A stretch of DNA of 58,364 bases from Lachnospiraceae bacterium (lineage in GTDB: Bacteria > Bacillota > Clostridia > Lachnospirales > Lachnospiraceae): NCBI GenBank assembly GCA_016281335.1, contig JAEEIK010000031.1, positions 1 to 58,364 of the forward strand. Reading direction: 5' to 3'. Each line of letters starts with the position of its first letter. Position 1 is the first letter of the stretch. Below are positions 42,502 to 51,447 of this stretch, one piece after another. A program made the translations under genes and the position numbers. Under the pieces are notes generated by a model. That model was given only the letters and a program-made list of their open reading frames with translations. It ran no database searches and was not told where the DNA came from.

Positions 42502-45069
42502 ATGAGAAAACGAATGTTAGCAATGCTGATGTGTATCGTCATGCTGGTGAGCATGCTGCCCCAGGGCACTGTCCTTGCCGAGCCTGATGACAGGAACAAT
42601 ACCAGCGTATCGGGCAACACATCCGGCAACAACAGCCAGAGTCAGAACGAGAGTCAGAGCCAGAATCAGAGTCAGGATCAGAATCAGAATCAGTCGGAGG
42701 AGACCGAGACTACGGTGACCAGCGATACGGATACCAGCGTATCCGGAGACAGTGTATCCGAGGACAGCATTTCGGATAACAGCATCTCCGAGAATGAGGT
42801 GGATGAGAGGACCGAGGACATTCAGTCTTCCGGAGACCTGTGCTTTGTTGCTTTCTATGTGGACAACAAGAGAGTAGGAGATGTTATATATACGAAGAAA
42901 AGCAATTCCATTTCCTACAATGTGATACCGAACGATCCCGAAGGCAACTTCATAGGCTGGTATGAGTTCGGCGTAGAGAAAGACAAAGACGAGAATGTCA
43001 CAGTAAAAGAAACCAACAGGAAGTGGGACAAGACCATTCCGATCACGGGCAATTTAAGGCTTGAGGCCAAGTTCTCGAACCTGCAGATCGACAACTCTGC
43101 GGCAATGAACCCCATAGTAATGCTTGATACACTTCCGGATAATTACGATCTGTGGCTGGTAAAGAAACAGAGAGTATCATCCAACGAGATACTTACGACC
43201 ACTGACAAGACTGTAATGAAGCGCTTAAGCACCAAGAAATTCGCCCAGGCTAAATCCATGGGCAAGTGCAAACTTAATGTGGCCGGCAAGACAGTCAACG
43301 TGACGGTTACCAAGCCCAAGCTTGAAAAGAAGCAGGCCAAGATGTACGTCGGTGAAGTGCTTGAAAAGGCGGATTGGGAGTATGAACCCGATGCGGCGCA
43401 TTATTCCAAGATATTCTGGAAGAGCAGCAATATCAATATCGCCAGGGTAAATGACGGTAAGATATATGCGGTAGGCAAGGGAACAGCGACCATCTATGCA
43501 TATATAGGCGGACAGAAGTATTCTACCAAAGTGACCGTTAAGGACAGGGCAGTAGAGAATATGGTACTTCCTTATAATATCAATATCAAAAAGTCCAAGA
43601 CCATCAAGATCATGGGCGTAAAGGCAAGCAAGGCTACCTGGACCATAGAGCCCGGCAAGGAAGGAATAGTTACCGTCAGCAAAAAGGGTAAGATAAAAGC
43701 CGGCGCAACTACAGGAACGGCACTGCTTACATGCGAATACGAGGGCAGCAAGTACTACAGGATGATATATGTAGAGAATCCGAGACCTATGACGGATGAC
43801 AAGCTTACATATAACAGCAGCAAGAAGAAATACCGCCTGTTCCTTAATAAGGGCGAAGGCTATGTCATCAAGGTAGACAAGAATGATGTGGCACAGAACA
43901 TTCTCTGGACCAGTAATGCTACGGCGAAGGTCTATGTGGATGAGACCGGACTGGTAGTGGCGAGAAAGGACAACTGTACAGCTATCCTGTCTACCAAAGT
44001 AAACGGCAAGACAGTTAAGATCTATGTGACGGTAGCGGGAGAGAAGAAACCGGAGAAGGAAAAACCTGCGGTATGCTTTGACTTAAGGGAAGCAGATCCT
44101 CCCGTTATACCCGATGACGGAATAGACGATACCGGCGCCATCAATGCAGCTATCCAGAACATGAAGGGCGAGCTGGCAGAGAAATATGATAATACTATCT
44201 ATCTCGGACCCGGTACCTATAATATTGCGATAGGCAAGAGCGGAAATCCGCAGTACAAGAACTGCGCGATCCACTTCGATTATGATAACAGCAACATCAC
44301 TTTTGTGATGAGCCCGAATGCAAAGCTGGTGGTAGCAGGGAACGGAAAAGATGACTATTCGGTATTCAAGTTCTCGGGCAATCAGGACGGCAGCAAGAAG
44401 TATGCCGAGAATATAAAGATAAGCGGCGGACAGCTGTGCGGAGAGAGAGGAAAGCACAAAGGTCCTGATTCGGATCAGGGCGGACACGGTATAGTCCTCG
44501 GTTCCTATTGCCGCTATATCACTATAGAAGATATGGTGATAAAGGATAACAACGGAGATGGTATATATGTAGGCGGAAGTGTAGGAAAGACAAAGAATAT
44601 CACTATAAAAGACTGCGAGATCAAGAACAACCGCCGAAGCAATATCTCTTTGGTATGGGGCGACGACATCACTATTGAAGGCTGTGATATTTCGGAAGCT
44701 AACGGACATCCGCCTATGGCAGGCATCAATATAGAGCCGAATATCAGGAACGGCGCATATAATACCGATGTTCAGAATGTGACAGTTAAAGATTGTACCG
44801 TAAAGGCAGGACAGCCGCATCTTACGCAGGCAAATCCCTGGAGTTATTACTTCGCATTCCTGGTACTCGATCTGGATGCAACATCATACAAGGGCAGCAA
44901 TACGGCCAGCGGCATTACCGTAGAGAATTGCAACTTTGAAGGTGATTTCTACAACGGCTCCGGAACAGGAATGAGGGTTAAGAACTGTAAGATCAACGGA
45001 GACTACTATGACAAGAGAGGGGCTTCGTTGGAGAATACTGAGATCACCGGTAAGAAGACTATCAGATAA
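42502..45069 (+). CDS. Secreted surface protein with Ig-like domains and a beta-helix domain
   Basis: The 855-residue protein starts with a signal peptide (about 1-27). A low-complexity Ser/Gln/Asn and Val/Ser/Asp/Glu-rich stretch follows (about 40-100). The middle (about 230-510) holds several Big2-like Ig modules (such as WKSSNINIARVNDG and ILWTSNATAKVYVD). The C-terminal 320 residues form a right-handed beta-helix like those of pectate lyases and GH28 (DDTGAINAAIQ, NNGDGIYVGG, then ITIKDCEIKNN repeats). A polysaccharide-cleaving or binding role is likely by family but not proven, and no catalytic set was identified. AAGGAGG fixes the ATG. It ends 9 nt before dnaE. Confidence 0.85.
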   Translation: MRKRMLAMLMCIVMLVSMLPQGTVLAEPDDRNNTSVSGNTSGNNSQSQNESQSQNQSQDQNQNQSEETETTVTSDTDTSVSGDSVSEDSISDNSISENEVDERTEDIQSSGDLCFVAFYVDNKRVGDVIYTKKSNSISYNVIPNDPEGNFIGWYEFGVEKDKDENVTVKETNRKWDKTIPITGNLRLEAKFSNLQIDNSAAMNPIVMLDTLPDNYDLWLVKKQRVSSNEILTTTDKTVMKRLSTKKFAQAKSMGKCKLNVAGKTVNVTVTKPKLEKKQAKMYVGEVLEKADWEYEPDAAHYSKIFWKSSNINIARVNDGKIYAVGKGTATIYAYIGGQKYSTKVTVKDRAVENMVLPYNINIKKSKTIKIMGVKASKATWTIEPGKEGIVTVSKKGKIKAGATTGTALLTCEYEGSKYYRMIYVENPRPMTDDKLTYNSSKKKYRLFLNKGEGYVIKVDKNDVAQNILWTSNATAKVYVDETGLVVARKDNCTAILSTKVNGKTVKIYVTVAGEKKPEKEKPAVCFDLREADPPVIPDDGIDDTGAINAAIQNMKGELAEKYDNTIYLGPGTYNIAIGKSGNPQYKNCAIHFDYDNSNITFVMSPNAKLVVAGNGKDDYSVFKFSGNQDGSKKYAENIKISGGQLCGERGKHKGPDSDQGGHGIVLGSYCRYITIEDMVIKDNNGDGIYVGGSVGKTKNITIKDCEIKNNRRSNISLVWGDDITIEGCDISEANGHPPMAGINIEPNIRNGAYNTDVQNVTVKDCTVKAGQPHLTQANPWSYYFAFLVLDLDATSYKGSNTASGITVENCNFEGDFYNGSGTGMRVKNCKINGDYYDKRGASLENTEITGKKTIR
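42635..42798 (+). repeat. Low-complexity coding repeats (SQ/NQ and VS/IS-rich)
   Basis: First come CAGAGT/CAGAAT hexamer-like repeats coding for Ser-Gln and Asn-Gln pairs (to about 42694). After a short gap come GACAGTGTATCC-type units coding for SVSED, SISDN and SISEN. They form a flexible, Ca-binding-like or glycosylatable stalk after the signal peptide and may vary in length between strains. Confidence 0.75.
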
Positions 45070-45078
45070 GGAAACGCT

Positions 45079-48000
45079 ATGGCATTTGCACATCTGCACG
45101 TACATACTGAATACAGTCTCCTTGACGGTTCCAACAAGATAAAGGAATACGTAAAGAGGGTAAAGGAGCTGGGCATGGATGCCGCAGCCATCACTGACCA
45201 CGGCGTCATGTATGGTGTCATAGATTTCTACGAAGAAGCTATAGCAGCGGGTATCAAACCCGTATTGGGCTGTGAGGTGTATGTTGCACCTCACTCCCGT
45301 TTTGATAAGGAGATGACCGGGGGTGATGAGAGGTACAACCATCTGATACTCCTGGCCGAGAACAACAAAGGTTATTCCAATTTAATAAAAATAGTTTCTG
45401 CAGGTTTCACCGAGGGTTTCTATTACAGGCCCAGGGTGGACAAGGAAGTACTTGAAAAATACCACGAAGGCATCATCTGCTGTTCAGCCTGTCTCGCGGG
45501 TTCCATACCCAGACTCATACTTAAGGGCATGACAGAGGAGGCAAAGCAGGAGGCATTATGGTTTAAGAAAGTCTTCGGGGAGGACAATTATTTTCTGGAA
45601 CTGCAGGATCATGGTATTCCTGATCAGCGCCGTGTCAACATGGCGCTGCTTTCTATGTCCAAGGAACTGGACATTCCTTTGATAGCTACCAATGACGTAC
45701 ATTATACTTATGCTTCCGATGCGGATTCACATGACGTGCTGCTCTGCATACAGACAGGCAAGAAGCTGACGGACGAAGACCGCATGCGCTATGAAGGCGG
45801 CCAGTTCTATGTGAAGAGTGAAGAAGAGATGCGCGCGCTCTTTCCCTATGCGGCGGAAGCGCTTGATAATACCGAAAAGATTGCACAGCGCTGCAATGTG
45901 ACGATCACTTTCGGCGAGACCAAACTGCCTCATTTCGAAGTGCCGGAGGGCTATGATTCCTGGACTTATCTGAACCATCTCTGCGAAGAGGGTTTAAAAG
46001 AAAGATATGAGGGCAGGGAGGATCTGCCTGAACTTGAAAAACGTCTTGAATACGAGCTCGGTGTCATACGCACCATGGGCTTCGTTGATTACTTCCTGAT
46101 AGTCTGGGACTTCATCAATTATGCAAAGATGAACGGCATACCGGTAGGACCGGGCCGAGGCTCAGCGGCGGGAAGCATAGTTTCCTATTGCTTAAAGATC
46201 ACGGATATCGATCCCATCAGGTATCAGCTGCTGTTCGAACGTTTCCTTAATCCCGAGCGTGTGTCGATGCCCGATATCGACGTTGACTTCGGACCTCAGC
46301 GAAGGGGCGAAGTCATAGAGTACGTGAGCCGTAAGTATGGTCAGGATAAAGTCGTACAGATAGTGACTTTCGGAACCATGCTTGCCAAAGGCGTGATACG
46401 TGACGTGGGCAGGGCCATGGATGTGCCTTATGCCAAATGCGATATGCTGGCCAAGATGGTGCCTTCGGTACTGGGTATTACTTTAAAGGATGCCCTAAAT
46501 ATGAATCCGGAGCTGAAGGAACAGTACGAGAGCGATGAAGAAAGCAGGACCCTGCTGGATATGAGCATGCGTCTCGAGGGATTGCCGAGGCATCCGTCCA
46601 TGCATGCTGCGGGCGTTGTGATCTGTCCCGAAGCTGCGGATGAATTCGTGCCCTTGTCCAGAAGCGGCGCGGAAGACCCGGTGGTTACGCAGTTTACGAT
46701 GACCACACTTGAGCGTCTGGGTCTGCTGAAAATGGATTTCCTCGGACTAAGGAACCTGGAAGTGATACAGAACGCCGTGGAGCTGGTGAAGGAGAACCGG
46801 GGCATCAGTCTGGATATGGCGGCCATTCCCTATGATGATAAAAAGATATATTCATATATAAGCACCGGAAAATGCGAGGGCATATTCCAGCTGGAGAGCA
46901 GCGGGATGAAGAGTTTCATGAAGGAACTGAAGCCGGGCAATCTTGAAGATGTCATAGCAGGCATTTCCCTTTATCGTCCGGGACCCATGGATATCATACC
47001 CAGATACATAGACAGCAAGGAACATCCGGAGCATGTGAGTTACGTGTGTCCGCAGCTGGAGCCGATACTGAAGCCAACCTACGGCTGTATAGTTTATCAG
47101 GAACAGGTAATGCAGATAGTGCGTGATCTGGCGGGTTATACTCTGGGGCGTTCCGATAATGTGCGCCGTGCCATGAGCAAAAAGAAGCAGAGCGTGATGG
47201 AATATGAGCGCGGCATTTTTGTGGACGGCAATGACAGTGAGATAGAGAAGGCAAAGGCTGAGGGACTGCCGGAAGAGAAGTGGCCGAAGTATGTGCCCGG
47301 CTGTGTGAAGAACGGCATAAGCAGGGAGAATGCGGAAGCGGTCTTTGATATGATGATCGACTTTGCAAAGTACGGCTTCAACAAATCCCATGCGGCCTGC
47401 TATGCTGTGGTGGCATACCAGACTGCATATCTGAAATGTTATTATCCGGTGGAATACATGGCGGCGCTGATGACTTCGGTCATTGATAATGCCGGCAAGG
47501 TGGCAGAGTACAACGTGATCGCCAGACAGATGGGAGTGAAACTCCTGCCCCCCGATATCAACAGCGGCAACGTGAGCTTCACCGAGCGTGACGGTTCCAT
47601 AGTCTATGCGCTTACGGCGATACACGGCGTCGGCGCCAATGTGATAAGCGGCATAGTCGAAGACAGACAGGAACACGGCGAATATAAGAGCATGATGGAT
47701 TTTGCCCAGAGGAATGCAGGACGGGGCGTGAACCGCAAGGCTCTGGAAAATATGATAAAAGCAGGGGCTTTTGACTGCTTCGGCCTGACGAGAAAACAGC
47801 TGATGGTCATGGCTCAGCCTGTAATGGATGCGGTTGCGGGCAGCAGAAAGAATGCGATGGACGGACAGCTGAGTCTCTTTGACCTGGCGGGAGATGAAGA
47901 GAAGAAGGCTTTTGATCTGACACCGCCGCCCGGGATAGGCGAATATCCTAAGGAGATGCGGCTTGCATTTGAGAAAGAGATGCTGGGAGTCTATGTCAGC

Positions 48001-48606
48001 GGTCATCCGCTGGATGAGTACACAGCGCTCTGGGATAAGGTGATCGATCATAAGACGAGTGATCTGAAACTGCCCGAGGACGGCAGCGAAGAAGATATAA
48101 AGGTTGAGGACAACCAGAACATAAGGCTTGGGGGCATGCTCACCGAAGTAAAAGAGCATTACACCAAGAAAGGCGATGTGATGGCCTTTGTCACCATCGA
48201 GGACCTGCTGGGTCAGGCGGAAGTGATAGTCTTCCCGAAGACCTTTACCAAATACCGCAGATTCCTTAACGAAGATGAGAAGGTGATGATCTGCGGCCAT
48301 GTGAGCCTGGAAGAAGAAAAGGACGGCAAGCTGATAGCGGACAGTGTTGTTCCTTTCTCGGATATACCAAGGACACTGTGGATACAGTTTAAGTCAGCAG
48401 CGCAGAGGGAAGAACTGCTTCCGAAGATAGAACCGCTGCTTGCATCTTCCGACGGAGTTGATACGGTGAAATATTATGATGCGGACACGAAGCGCATCGA
48501 AGAACTTCCGGCCAACAGAGCCGTAGATGCCGGTGAAGAGTTGACGGAGAGACTGAAAGCCATGGTAGGCGCTGAAAACATACGGATCACTTATAAATAC
48601 CATTGA
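45079..48606 (+). CDS. dnaE: DNA polymerase III alpha subunit
   Basis: DnaE is a replicative polymerase of the C family. The 1175-residue product has an N-terminal PHP domain (HLHVHTEYSLLDG), the polymerase core with the catalytic aspartates in MPDIDVDFG (about 398-406), helix-hairpin-helix elements (about 810-880) and an OB domain (about 1000-1080, RLGGMLTEVKEHYTKKGD). The size fits the DnaE1 type. Translation starts 9 nt after the surface protein gene with AAGGAA as ribosome binding site. I see no separate promoter, so an essential gene appears to depend on read-through from a surface gene or on an internal promoter. pfkA follows, as in many Firmicutes. Confidence 0.97.
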   Translation: MAFAHLHVHTEYSLLDGSNKIKEYVKRVKELGMDAAAITDHGVMYGVIDFYEEAIAAGIKPVLGCEVYVAPHSRFDKEMTGGDERYNHLILLAENNKGYSNLIKIVSAGFTEGFYYRPRVDKEVLEKYHEGIICCSACLAGSIPRLILKGMTEEAKQEALWFKKVFGEDNYFLELQDHGIPDQRRVNMALLSMSKELDIPLIATNDVHYTYASDADSHDVLLCIQTGKKLTDEDRMRYEGGQFYVKSEEEMRALFPYAAEALDNTEKIAQRCNVTITFGETKLPHFEVPEGYDSWTYLNHLCEEGLKERYEGREDLPELEKRLEYELGVIRTMGFVDYFLIVWDFINYAKMNGIPVGPGRGSAAGSIVSYCLKITDIDPIRYQLLFERFLNPERVSMPDIDVDFGPQRRGEVIEYVSRKYGQDKVVQIVTFGTMLAKGVIRDVGRAMDVPYAKCDMLAKMVPSVLGITLKDALNMNPELKEQYESDEESRTLLDMSMRLEGLPRHPSMHAAGVVICPEAADEFVPLSRSGAEDPVVTQFTMTTLERLGLLKMDFLGLRNLEVIQNAVELVKENRGISLDMAAIPYDDKKIYSYISTGKCEGIFQLESSGMKSFMKELKPGNLEDVIAGISLYRPGPMDIIPRYIDSKEHPEHVSYVCPQLEPILKPTYGCIVYQEQVMQIVRDLAGYTLGRSDNVRRAMSKKKQSVMEYERGIFVDGNDSEIEKAKAEGLPEEKWPKYVPGCVKNGISRENAEAVFDMMIDFAKYGFNKSHAACYAVVAYQTAYLKCYYPVEYMAALMTSVIDNAGKVAEYNVIARQMGVKLLPPDINSGNVSFTERDGSIVYALTAIHGVGANVISGIVEDRQEHGEYKSMMDFAQRNAGRGVNRKALENMIKAGAFDCFGLTRKQLMVMAQPVMDAVAGSRKNAMDGQLSLFDLAGDEEKKAFDLTPPPGIGEYPKEMRLAFEKEMLGVYVSGHPLDEYTALWDKVIDHKTSDLKLPEDGSEEDIKVEDNQNIRLGGMLTEVKEHYTKKGDVMAFVTIEDLLGQAEVIVFPKTFTKYRRFLNEDEKVMICGHVSLEEEKDGKLIADSVVPFSDIPRTLWIQFKSAAQREELLPKIEPLLASSDGVDTVKYYDADTKRIEELPANRAVDAGEELTERLKAMVGAENIRITYKYH

Positions 48607-48631
48607 AATATTTTTAAGTTTAGCATACAAT
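48603..48631 (+). promoter_or_regulatory. Promoter for pfkA
   Basis: TTGAAA (48603-48608), overlapping the dnaE stop codon, a 17-nt spacer and TACAAT (48626-48631). The leader contains an ATACAA/TTGTAT inverted repeat (48625-48630 with 48641-48646) before the ribosome binding site GGAGG at 48649-48653. Confidence 0.7.
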
Positions 48632-48662
48632 ATTTTCAGTTTGTATACGGAGGAAACTTCAG

Positions 48663-49634
48663 ATGGCTGATAAACAGATAAAAACCATAGGTGTGCTGAC
48701 CAGCGGCGGTGATTCGCCGGGAATGAACGCGGCTATACGCGCGGTAGTCAGGAAGGCGCTGGCCAACGGCCTTAACGTAAAGGGTATACAGCGCGGCTAT
48801 TCGGGACTGCTCGGAGAAGAGATCGTTGACATGAACCGTCACAGCGTGTCGGAGATCATAGGTCTTGGCGGTACCATACTCGGAACTGCGAGATGCGCGG
48901 AGTTCAAGACTGACGAAGGCGTGAAGAAAGCCGGTGAGATATGCAGGAAGCACGGCATCGACGGCATAGTCGTGATCGGCGGCGACGGTTCCTACAGAGG
49001 AGCTCAGAAGCTTTCCCACGAAGGCATCAATACCATAGGCCTGCCGGGGACCATAGACCTGGATATAGCCTGCACCGATTACACCATCGGTTTTGATACG
49101 GCGGTCAATACCGCAATGGAAGCCATCGATAAGGTGCGCGATACTTCATCCTCCCATGAGAGATGCTCTATAATAGAAGTAATGGGAAGAGGCGCAGGTT
49201 ACATAGCGCTCTGGTGCGGTGTGGCCAACGGCGCGGAAGATATACTGCTTCCGGAAAAATATGACTATAACGAGCAGCGCATCATCAACCATATAATCGA
49301 GAACCGTAAGCAGGGCAAGAAGCATCACATCATCATCAATGCCGAGGGCATAGGTCATTCGACCTCCATGGCAAGACGTATAGAGGCGGCTACGGGCATG
49401 GAGACCAGGGCGACGATTTTAGGTTACATGCAGCGCGGCGGTTCGCCTACCTGTAAGGACCGTTATTATGCGTCCATCATGGGAGCCATGGCTGCAGACC
49501 TTCTCAGTGAAGGGAAGAGCAATCGTGTCATCGCGCAGAAGAACGGCAAGTTTGTTGATTTTGACATAGATGAAGCCCTGGCTATGCAGAAGAGCATACC
49601 CGAGTATGAATATGAGGTGAGCAAGATCCTGTGA
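48663..49634 (+). CDS. pfkA: 6-phosphofructokinase
   Basis: PfkA phosphorylates fructose-6-phosphate in glycolysis. The 323-residue product has GVLTSGGDSPGMNAA at the N-terminus, GGDGSYRGA (the ATP-type glycine, not the PPi-type Asp) and the catalytic TID motif with Asp132. In the usual TIDND motif the Asn is replaced by Leu133, while Asp134 is kept. Other signatures such as MGRGAGYIA are normal. It has its own promoter and overlaps the following methyltransferase gene by 4 nt (GTGA). Confidence 0.96.
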   Translation: MADKQIKTIGVLTSGGDSPGMNAAIRAVVRKALANGLNVKGIQRGYSGLLGEEIVDMNRHSVSEIIGLGGTILGTARCAEFKTDEGVKKAGEICRKHGIDGIVVIGGDGSYRGAQKLSHEGINTIGLPGTIDLDIACTDYTIGFDTAVNTAMEAIDKVRDTSSSHERCSIIEVMGRGAGYIALWCGVANGAEDILLPEKYDYNEQRIINHIIENRKQGKKHHIIINAEGIGHSTSMARRIEAATGMETRATILGYMQRGGSPTCKDRYYASIMGAMAADLLSEGKSNRVIAQKNGKFVDFDIDEALAMQKSIPEYEYEVSKIL

Positions 49635-50434
49635 TCACTTCTTCTTCAAATGAAAAGATCAAACATATCGCGGCTCTGAATAAGAAGGCGGCGCTCCGCA
49701 GGGAAGAAGAGGTATTTCTTGCCGAGGGTGTCCGTCTCTTTGAAGAGATACCCGCAGAGATGATAAAGGAAGCGTACCTGACCAAAGCAGCTGCGGGAAC
49801 GCTTAAGGAAAGAGGGCATTTCGATATCGATGCCCTTTTTGATACGGGCAGGGCAGAGTATGTCTCGGAGGAAGTCTTCGCGAAAATGAGTGATGTGGTG
49901 ACTCCCCAGGGAGCGCTGGCTGTGGTCAGGCGTTTTCATTATAAAAGAGAAGAACTGATCGCGGGCAACAGGGCGCCGCTCATAATGATAGCCGTGGACA
50001 TACAGGATCCGGGAAATCTCGGCACCATACTCAGGACCGCCGAGGCAGCAGGAGTCAGCGGAGTGGCTCTCATCGGAGACTGTGCGGACATATACGGACC
50101 CAAGGTGGTGCGTTCCACCATGGGAGCGATCTTCCGGCTTCCTTTTGTACAGGAGGAAGAGATAGAAGGACTCTGCGGCTTCTTAAGAGACAAAGGAGTA
50201 AGGATCTACGCGGCGGCGCTGGATCAGGCAGAGAACTTTGCGGACAGAGATTACAGAGCCGGTACGGCTTTCATGGTAGGCAATGAGGGCCGGGGGCTTA
50301 AAGAGGAACATATAAAGGCTGCGGACGGTGGCGTGTTCATACCCATGGCGGGCAAGACCGAGTCGCTGAACGCATCGATAAGCGCAGCGCTGCTCATGTA
50401 TGAGGCAGCGAGGCAGAGAGGATACGGGAAATGA
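49631..50434 (+). CDS. SpoU/TrmH-family RNA 2'-O-methyltransferase
   Basis: The 267-residue protein has a short N-terminal substrate-binding domain (about 1-95) and a SPOUT domain with DIQDPGNLGTILRTAEA (motif 1), VGNEGRGL (motif 2) and IPMAGKTESLNAS (motif 3). It methylates a ribose in rRNA or tRNA; the exact nucleotide cannot be told by eye. It starts with GTG inside the pfkA stop region and overlaps proC by 4 nt, so the three are coupled. Confidence 0.93.
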   Translation: MITSSSNEKIKHIAALNKKAALRREEEVFLAEGVRLFEEIPAEMIKEAYLTKAAAGTLKERGHFDIDALFDTGRAEYVSEEVFAKMSDVVTPQGALAVVRRFHYKREELIAGNRAPLIMIAVDIQDPGNLGTILRTAEAAGVSGVALIGDCADIYGPKVVRSTMGAIFRLPFVQEEEIEGLCGFLRDKGVRIYAAALDQAENFADRDYRAGTAFMVGNEGRGLKEEHIKAADGGVFIPMAGKTESLNASISAALLMYEAARQRGYGK

Positions 50435-51225
50435 AAATAGGATTTATCGGAATGGGCAATATGGCGGGAGCCATGATAGGCGGACTGGTAAAGAACGGAC
50501 TGGTAGCGCCTCAGGACATCTTCGGCGCAGATGTGAGCGAAGCGCTGGTAAAGTCCAGGGCTGAGGAATTCGGCATCCGCACTACAGGCGACAATAAAGA
50601 GGTGGTAAAGGAAGCGGATTATCTGGTGCTGGCGGTGAAGCCCCAGTATGCCAAAGAGGTGATCGACGGCTTCAAGGCTGAGCTTAAGGAAGAGACCGTG
50701 GTCATCTCGATCATGGCGGGCAAGAGCCTTCAGTGGCTGGAAGAGGCTATCGGCCGCAGGCAGAAGCTGGTGCGCTGCATGCCGAACACTGCAGCGCTTG
50801 TCGGTGAAGCCATCACCGCAGCTACGCCCAATGAACTTGTCAGTGATGAAGAAAAAGAGAATGCGCTTAAGATCATCAGATCCTTCGGCCGTGCCTCGGT
50901 GGTACCCGAGAAGCTGATGGATGCGGTAGTCGGTGTCAGCGGTTCGGCTCCGGCTTACGTGTTCATGTTTATAGAAGCAATGGCTGATGCGGCTGTGGAG
51001 GGCGGAATGCCCAGAGCTCAGGCTTATGAGTTTGCAGCCCAGGCAGTTTACGGAAGTGCAAAACTTATGCTGGAGACCGGCAAGCATCCCGGGGAGCTCA
51101 AGGACATGGTATGCTCACCTGCAGGTACCACCATCGCAGCCGTGAGAGTACTGGAAGAAAAGGGTTTCAGAGGGGCAGTTATAAACGCTGTGGAAGCAGC
51201 GATTAAACGTTCGAGCGAGCTGTAA
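50431..51225 (+). CDS. proC: Pyrroline-5-carboxylate reductase
   Basis: ProC makes L-proline from pyrroline-5-carboxylate with NAD(P)H. The 264-residue product starts with the dinucleotide-binding KIGFIGMGNMAGAMIGG and ends with the family segment DMVCSPAGTTIAAVRVLEEKG. It is the last gene of the pfkA-methyltransferase-proC operon. No proA or proB is nearby. A 222-nt regulatory region follows. Confidence 0.96.
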   Translation: MKIGFIGMGNMAGAMIGGLVKNGLVAPQDIFGADVSEALVKSRAEEFGIRTTGDNKEVVKEADYLVLAVKPQYAKEVIDGFKAELKEETVVISIMAGKSLQWLEEAIGRRQKLVRCMPNTAALVGEAITAATPNELVSDEEKENALKIIRSFGRASVVPEKLMDAVVGVSGSAPAYVFMFIEAMADAAVEGGMPRAQAYEFAAQAVYGSAKLMLETGKHPGELKDMVCSPAGTTIAAVRVLEEKGFRGAVINAVEAAIKRSSEL

Positions 51226-51294
51226 ATGCTGAAAATTCAGCGGTTTACCATAAAAAAAGTGGATAAATCGTTGAAAAATTGTTGATAAAAGGGC

Positions 51295-51323
51295 TTGAAA
51301 AACACATAGGGCTGTGCTATCAT
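51295..51323 (+). promoter_or_regulatory. Promoter upstream of the SleB-type hydrolase
   Basis: TTGAAA (51295-51300), a 17-nt spacer and TATCAT (51318-51323). The motif array at 51340-51418 would then lie in the transcribed leader, so regulator binding there would more likely block than help transcription from this promoter. Confidence 0.65.
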
Positions 51324-51339
51324 CCCCATAAAGCAAAGG

Positions 51340-51418
51340 CGTAACAATTTTGTAACAAACTTAATAACTTCGTAAAAAGAAGAAACAAAGTTGTAATCAA
51401 AAGAAACATAATTGTAAC
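51340..51418 (+). promoter_or_regulatory. Helically phased array of YGTAAH boxes (WalR-like)
   Basis: Five direct copies of C/T-GTAA-A/C/T begin at 51340, 51351, 51371, 51392 and 51413. The spacings of 11, 20, 21 and 21 bp put all on one face of the helix. The first two (CGTAAC-N5-TGTAAC) match the WalR box TGTWAH-N5-TGTWAH at 11 of 12 positions. WalR governs cell-wall hydrolase genes in Firmicutes, and the next gene is such a hydrolase. No WalRK genes are in the window, so the binding protein is inferred. Confidence 0.6.
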
Positions 51419-51447
51419 GAAGAGCTTCAGGGGTTAGAACAGTTCTT

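Noticed and set aside
42635-42798. CRISPR-like or tandem non-coding repeat
   Set aside because: The short units stay in frame and code for a Ser/Gln/Asn-rich linker. There are no unique spacers of constant length.
46852-48300. Minus-strand open frame of 482 codons
   Set aside because: It lies wholly inside dnaE, whose plus-strand product is full length with clear motifs. The minus-strand product has no recognisable domain, and no ribosome binding site was noted.
50251-51087. Minus-strand open frame of 278 codons
   Set aside because: It spans the proC and methyltransferase genes in antisense with no motif or start signal.
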